Shown in pieces: positions 62,404-64,000 of a DNA stretch of 64,000 nt (its first letter is position 1; the number at the start of each line of letters is the position of its first letter). The notes beneath the pieces were generated by a model. It saw only the letters and a program-made list of their open reading frames with translations. It had not been told where the DNA came from and ran no database searches. The stretch lies in NCBI GenBank assembly GCA_017134815.1, contig CP071032.1, positions 372,001 to 436,000 on the forward strand, in the 5' to 3' direction. This DNA comes from Lentisphaerota bacterium (GTDB lineage: Bacteria > Verrucomicrobiota > Lentisphaeria > Victivallales > Victivallaceae). The translations under genes and the position numbers were made by a program.

Positions 62404-63828
62404 TTAAATTCCCTCTTCAAGGCGCTGCGGATTTTTAATATATGGATTCCAGGGCCACAGACGATCAGACGGGTTAGTTTCCTTGTCATAGAAAATGCCC
62501 TTTTTATGCCATAGCTTTTTCATCAGGCGAGGTATCCACGGCCAGTAATCCCTGGAGCCTTTTTTATAGAAATAAGTAACTTTCAGTTTTGGCGGAAGTG
62601 GCTTGGAAGCCGCCGGAGTATTACGGATATCCAGAAAATCCAGTCGCATTCCCTGCAGCGGAGTGAGGTCTTCAACCTTGGAGCCCGACATGTCAATATA
62701 TTTCAGTGGCATGCCTTTCAGTGGGCGAATGTCCGTTATCGGCGTATTTCTCATTTCTAGTCGCCTGATATGCAACCCCTTGAGCGGGCGCAATGAATCT
62801 ATTTTGGTGCCGGAAATATCCAGAATTTTCAAGGTGTCCATACCTTTCAAGGCCTTCAGATTTGTAACTTTTGTATTGCCGATCATCAGAATTTCAAGCG
62901 GCATTCCAGTCAGAGGGTTGATATCTTTAACTGAAGTGTCACGCAAGCCGAGCACTTTAAGCGGCATTCCATGCAGTGCTGCTATGCTTGAGACCTGGGT
63001 GCGCATCAGACTGAGCTCTTCAAGCGGCATATTTTTGAGCTGTGTTGTGTTTTGAAACTTGCAATTGGTTACGCTGAGCTCATCAAGGTTGAGCTTTGCC
63101 AAAGGAGCGATTGATTTCAGCGGTAAATCATTAAGATATACTTTTTTAAGATTCTTCAGGCTGGTCAGCATATCAATGTTCTTGATTTTGACATTGTCCA
63201 GACCGATGACTTCAAGGGACTGTATTTCAGGGAGTATTTCCAGGCCGGTCAGGCGAGGACCTGAAAGCAGCAGTGTTTTTAACGGAATTTTCTGCAAAAT
63301 ACTGATGTTTCTAACTCCGGTTTGTTTAAGTTCAAGTCCCTCAAGTTTTGTGTTTTTGAGTGGAGTGATATCTTTAAAACTTTTTCCTTTCAAAGTAAGT
63401 TTCTTGAGTTTGGGCATATATCTCAGGGCTGAAAGGTTAGATAAAGACTGATTGTCAAGCAGCTGCAGCTCTTTTAATGGAAATTTTTGGAGCCGTTTCA
63501 GGTTTTTGATTGAAGTTTTGCGCAGAATAAGTACATCCAGCGGCAGGTTAAGCAGAGGTGATATATTTACAATATCATGTCCTCCTACCTCAAGTCCGTT
63601 TACCGTCAAAGCTCCGGGGTCGGCAGTGACACGCTTCATAAAACCCGGAGATTTTATAACCATATAAAAATCCTGCCCGTTCCAGTCTGGATTGCTTCTG
63701 ATCATCTGGACTTTTACTTCTAGAAAGCGCTCTTTTATGCGGAAGCTGCGCTGTTCGTCTGAAAGACTTGCGGAATATGCATTAAAGGATAAGACGGCAA
63801 GGAAAAAAAATGCGACAAAAAACTTCAT
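62404..63828 (-). CDS. Secreted leucine-rich-repeat protein
   Basis: 474 residues. Signal peptide MKFFVAFFFLAVLSFNAYS, a short helical head (~20-75), then about fourteen leucine-rich repeats of 20-23 residues: KLKKLTLKGKSFKDITPLKN, KLEGLELKQTGVRNISILQK, and MPLEILMIGNTKVTNLKALK among others. The repeats follow the short bacterial LRR consensus L-x-x-L-x-L-x-x-T-x-I-x-x-I-x-P-L. A basic, Trp-rich tail (DYWPWIPRLMKKLWHKKG) closes the chain. Likely binds protein or glycan outside the cell. No enzyme motif. Confidence 0.85.
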   Translation of the reverse strand: MKFFVAFFFLAVLSFNAYSASLSDEQRSFRIKERFLEVKVQMIRSNPDWNGQDFYMVIKSPGFMKRVTADPGALTVNGLEVGGHDIVNISPLLNLPLDVLILRKTSIKNLKRLQKFPLKELQLLDNQSLSNLSALRYMPKLKKLTLKGKSFKDITPLKNTKLEGLELKQTGVRNISILQKIPLKTLLLSGPRLTGLEILPEIQSLEVIGLDNVKIKNIDMLTSLKNLKKVYLNDLPLKSIAPLAKLNLDELSVTNCKFQNTTQLKNMPLEELSLMRTQVSSIAALHGMPLKVLGLRDTSVKDINPLTGMPLEILMIGNTKVTNLKALKGMDTLKILDISGTKIDSLRPLKGLHIRRLEMRNTPITDIRPLKGMPLKYIDMSGSKVEDLTPLQGMRLDFLDIRNTPAASKPLPPKLKVTYFYKKGSRDYWPWIPRLMKKLWHKKGIFYDKETNPSDRLWPWNPYIKNPQRLEEGI

Positions 63829-63984
63829 AATAAAACTCCAGTCTCAACAGTTACCCGGTTTATTATGAAAAGTATATACTGCCAAAACATATAATCAATC
63901 TTTACAGCTGACAAAAGACTTGAATTCAATCATAGATACGTTAAATTTTTCTATCAAAAATAACAACTTTTCTGGAGATCGAAG

Positions 63985-64000
63985 ATGCAAAAACGGTGGT
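63985..64000 (+). CDS. First codons of a gene leaving the window
   Basis: CTGGAG stands 7 nt before an ATG at 63985, followed by open frame MQKRW. TTGAAT-16 nt-TAAATT about 35 bp upstream is a possible promoter. Only five codons are visible, so no identity. Confidence 0.5.

Noticed and set aside
1..64000. Mobile element or prophage
   Set aside because: No transposase, integrase, terminal repeats, phage structural genes or attachment duplication were recognised.

Overview
This 64 kb window has the gene content of a Gram-negative anaerobe. It encodes an Rnf ion pump, pyruvate formate-lyase with its activase, an RND efflux pump, lipoproteins and an ABC-type surface polysaccharide exporter. Many secreted proteins have no recognisable family. 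The mix (ECF sigma factor with zinc-finger anti-sigma, LexA, Sel1-like and LRR secreted proteins, AT-rich spacers) would fit the PVC superphylum, for example Lentisphaerota or Kiritimatiellota. That is an impression from gene style, not a proof. No rRNA, canonical tRNA, CRISPR array, transposase or prophage module was seen.

Layout. 1-9.5 kb: end of an RND pump gene; an ECF sigma/anti-sigma/periplasmic trio; mutT; a zinc-ribbon protein, rsmA and a glycosyltransferase; small envelope proteins; lexA. 9.7-15.2 kb: rnfABCDGE on the minus strand with its own promoter. 15.3-19 kb: an MFS transporter, an AraC regulator and an EEP-family phosphatase or nuclease, with two folded non-coding elements on either side of the AraC gene. 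19-28 kb: folD, divergent thiamine thiazole genes (thiGH and thiSF), a siroheme sulfite/nitrite reductase, pflA and pflB. 28-35 kb: a secreted nuclease, a large Sel1-like protein, a probable small RNA with an anti-Shine-Dalgarno stretch, a protein with a PI3/4-kinase-like active-site pattern, a glycine-zipper lipoprotein and an unknown partner. 35-39.6 kb: nadD-rsfS, a CCA-adding enzyme, paaK and a secreted unknown. 39.9-40.4 kb: a frameshifted DUF3592-like pseudogene.

40.6-53.9 kb is a surface-glycan locus. hddC (plus strand) faces a long minus-strand run: hddA, a ColD-like 3-dehydratase, an SDR, a split transketolase, a B12-type radical SAM enzyme, Wzm/Wzt exporter, a methyltransferase and a glycosyltransferase. 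rfaE2 and a dCMP deaminase lie upstream. The combination suggests a nucleotide-activated heptose or deoxysugar to which the split transketolase may add a two-carbon branch before the polymer is exported.

54-64 kb: a metal-efflux permease fused to an HMA domain, a PAS-like protein, an alpha/beta hydrolase, a three-gene CoA operon that looks like itaconate (or mesaconate) degradation (lyase, CoA-transferase, hydratase), a HAD lipoprotein phosphatase, a small membrane protein, a secreted LRR protein and the first codons of a gene leaving the window.
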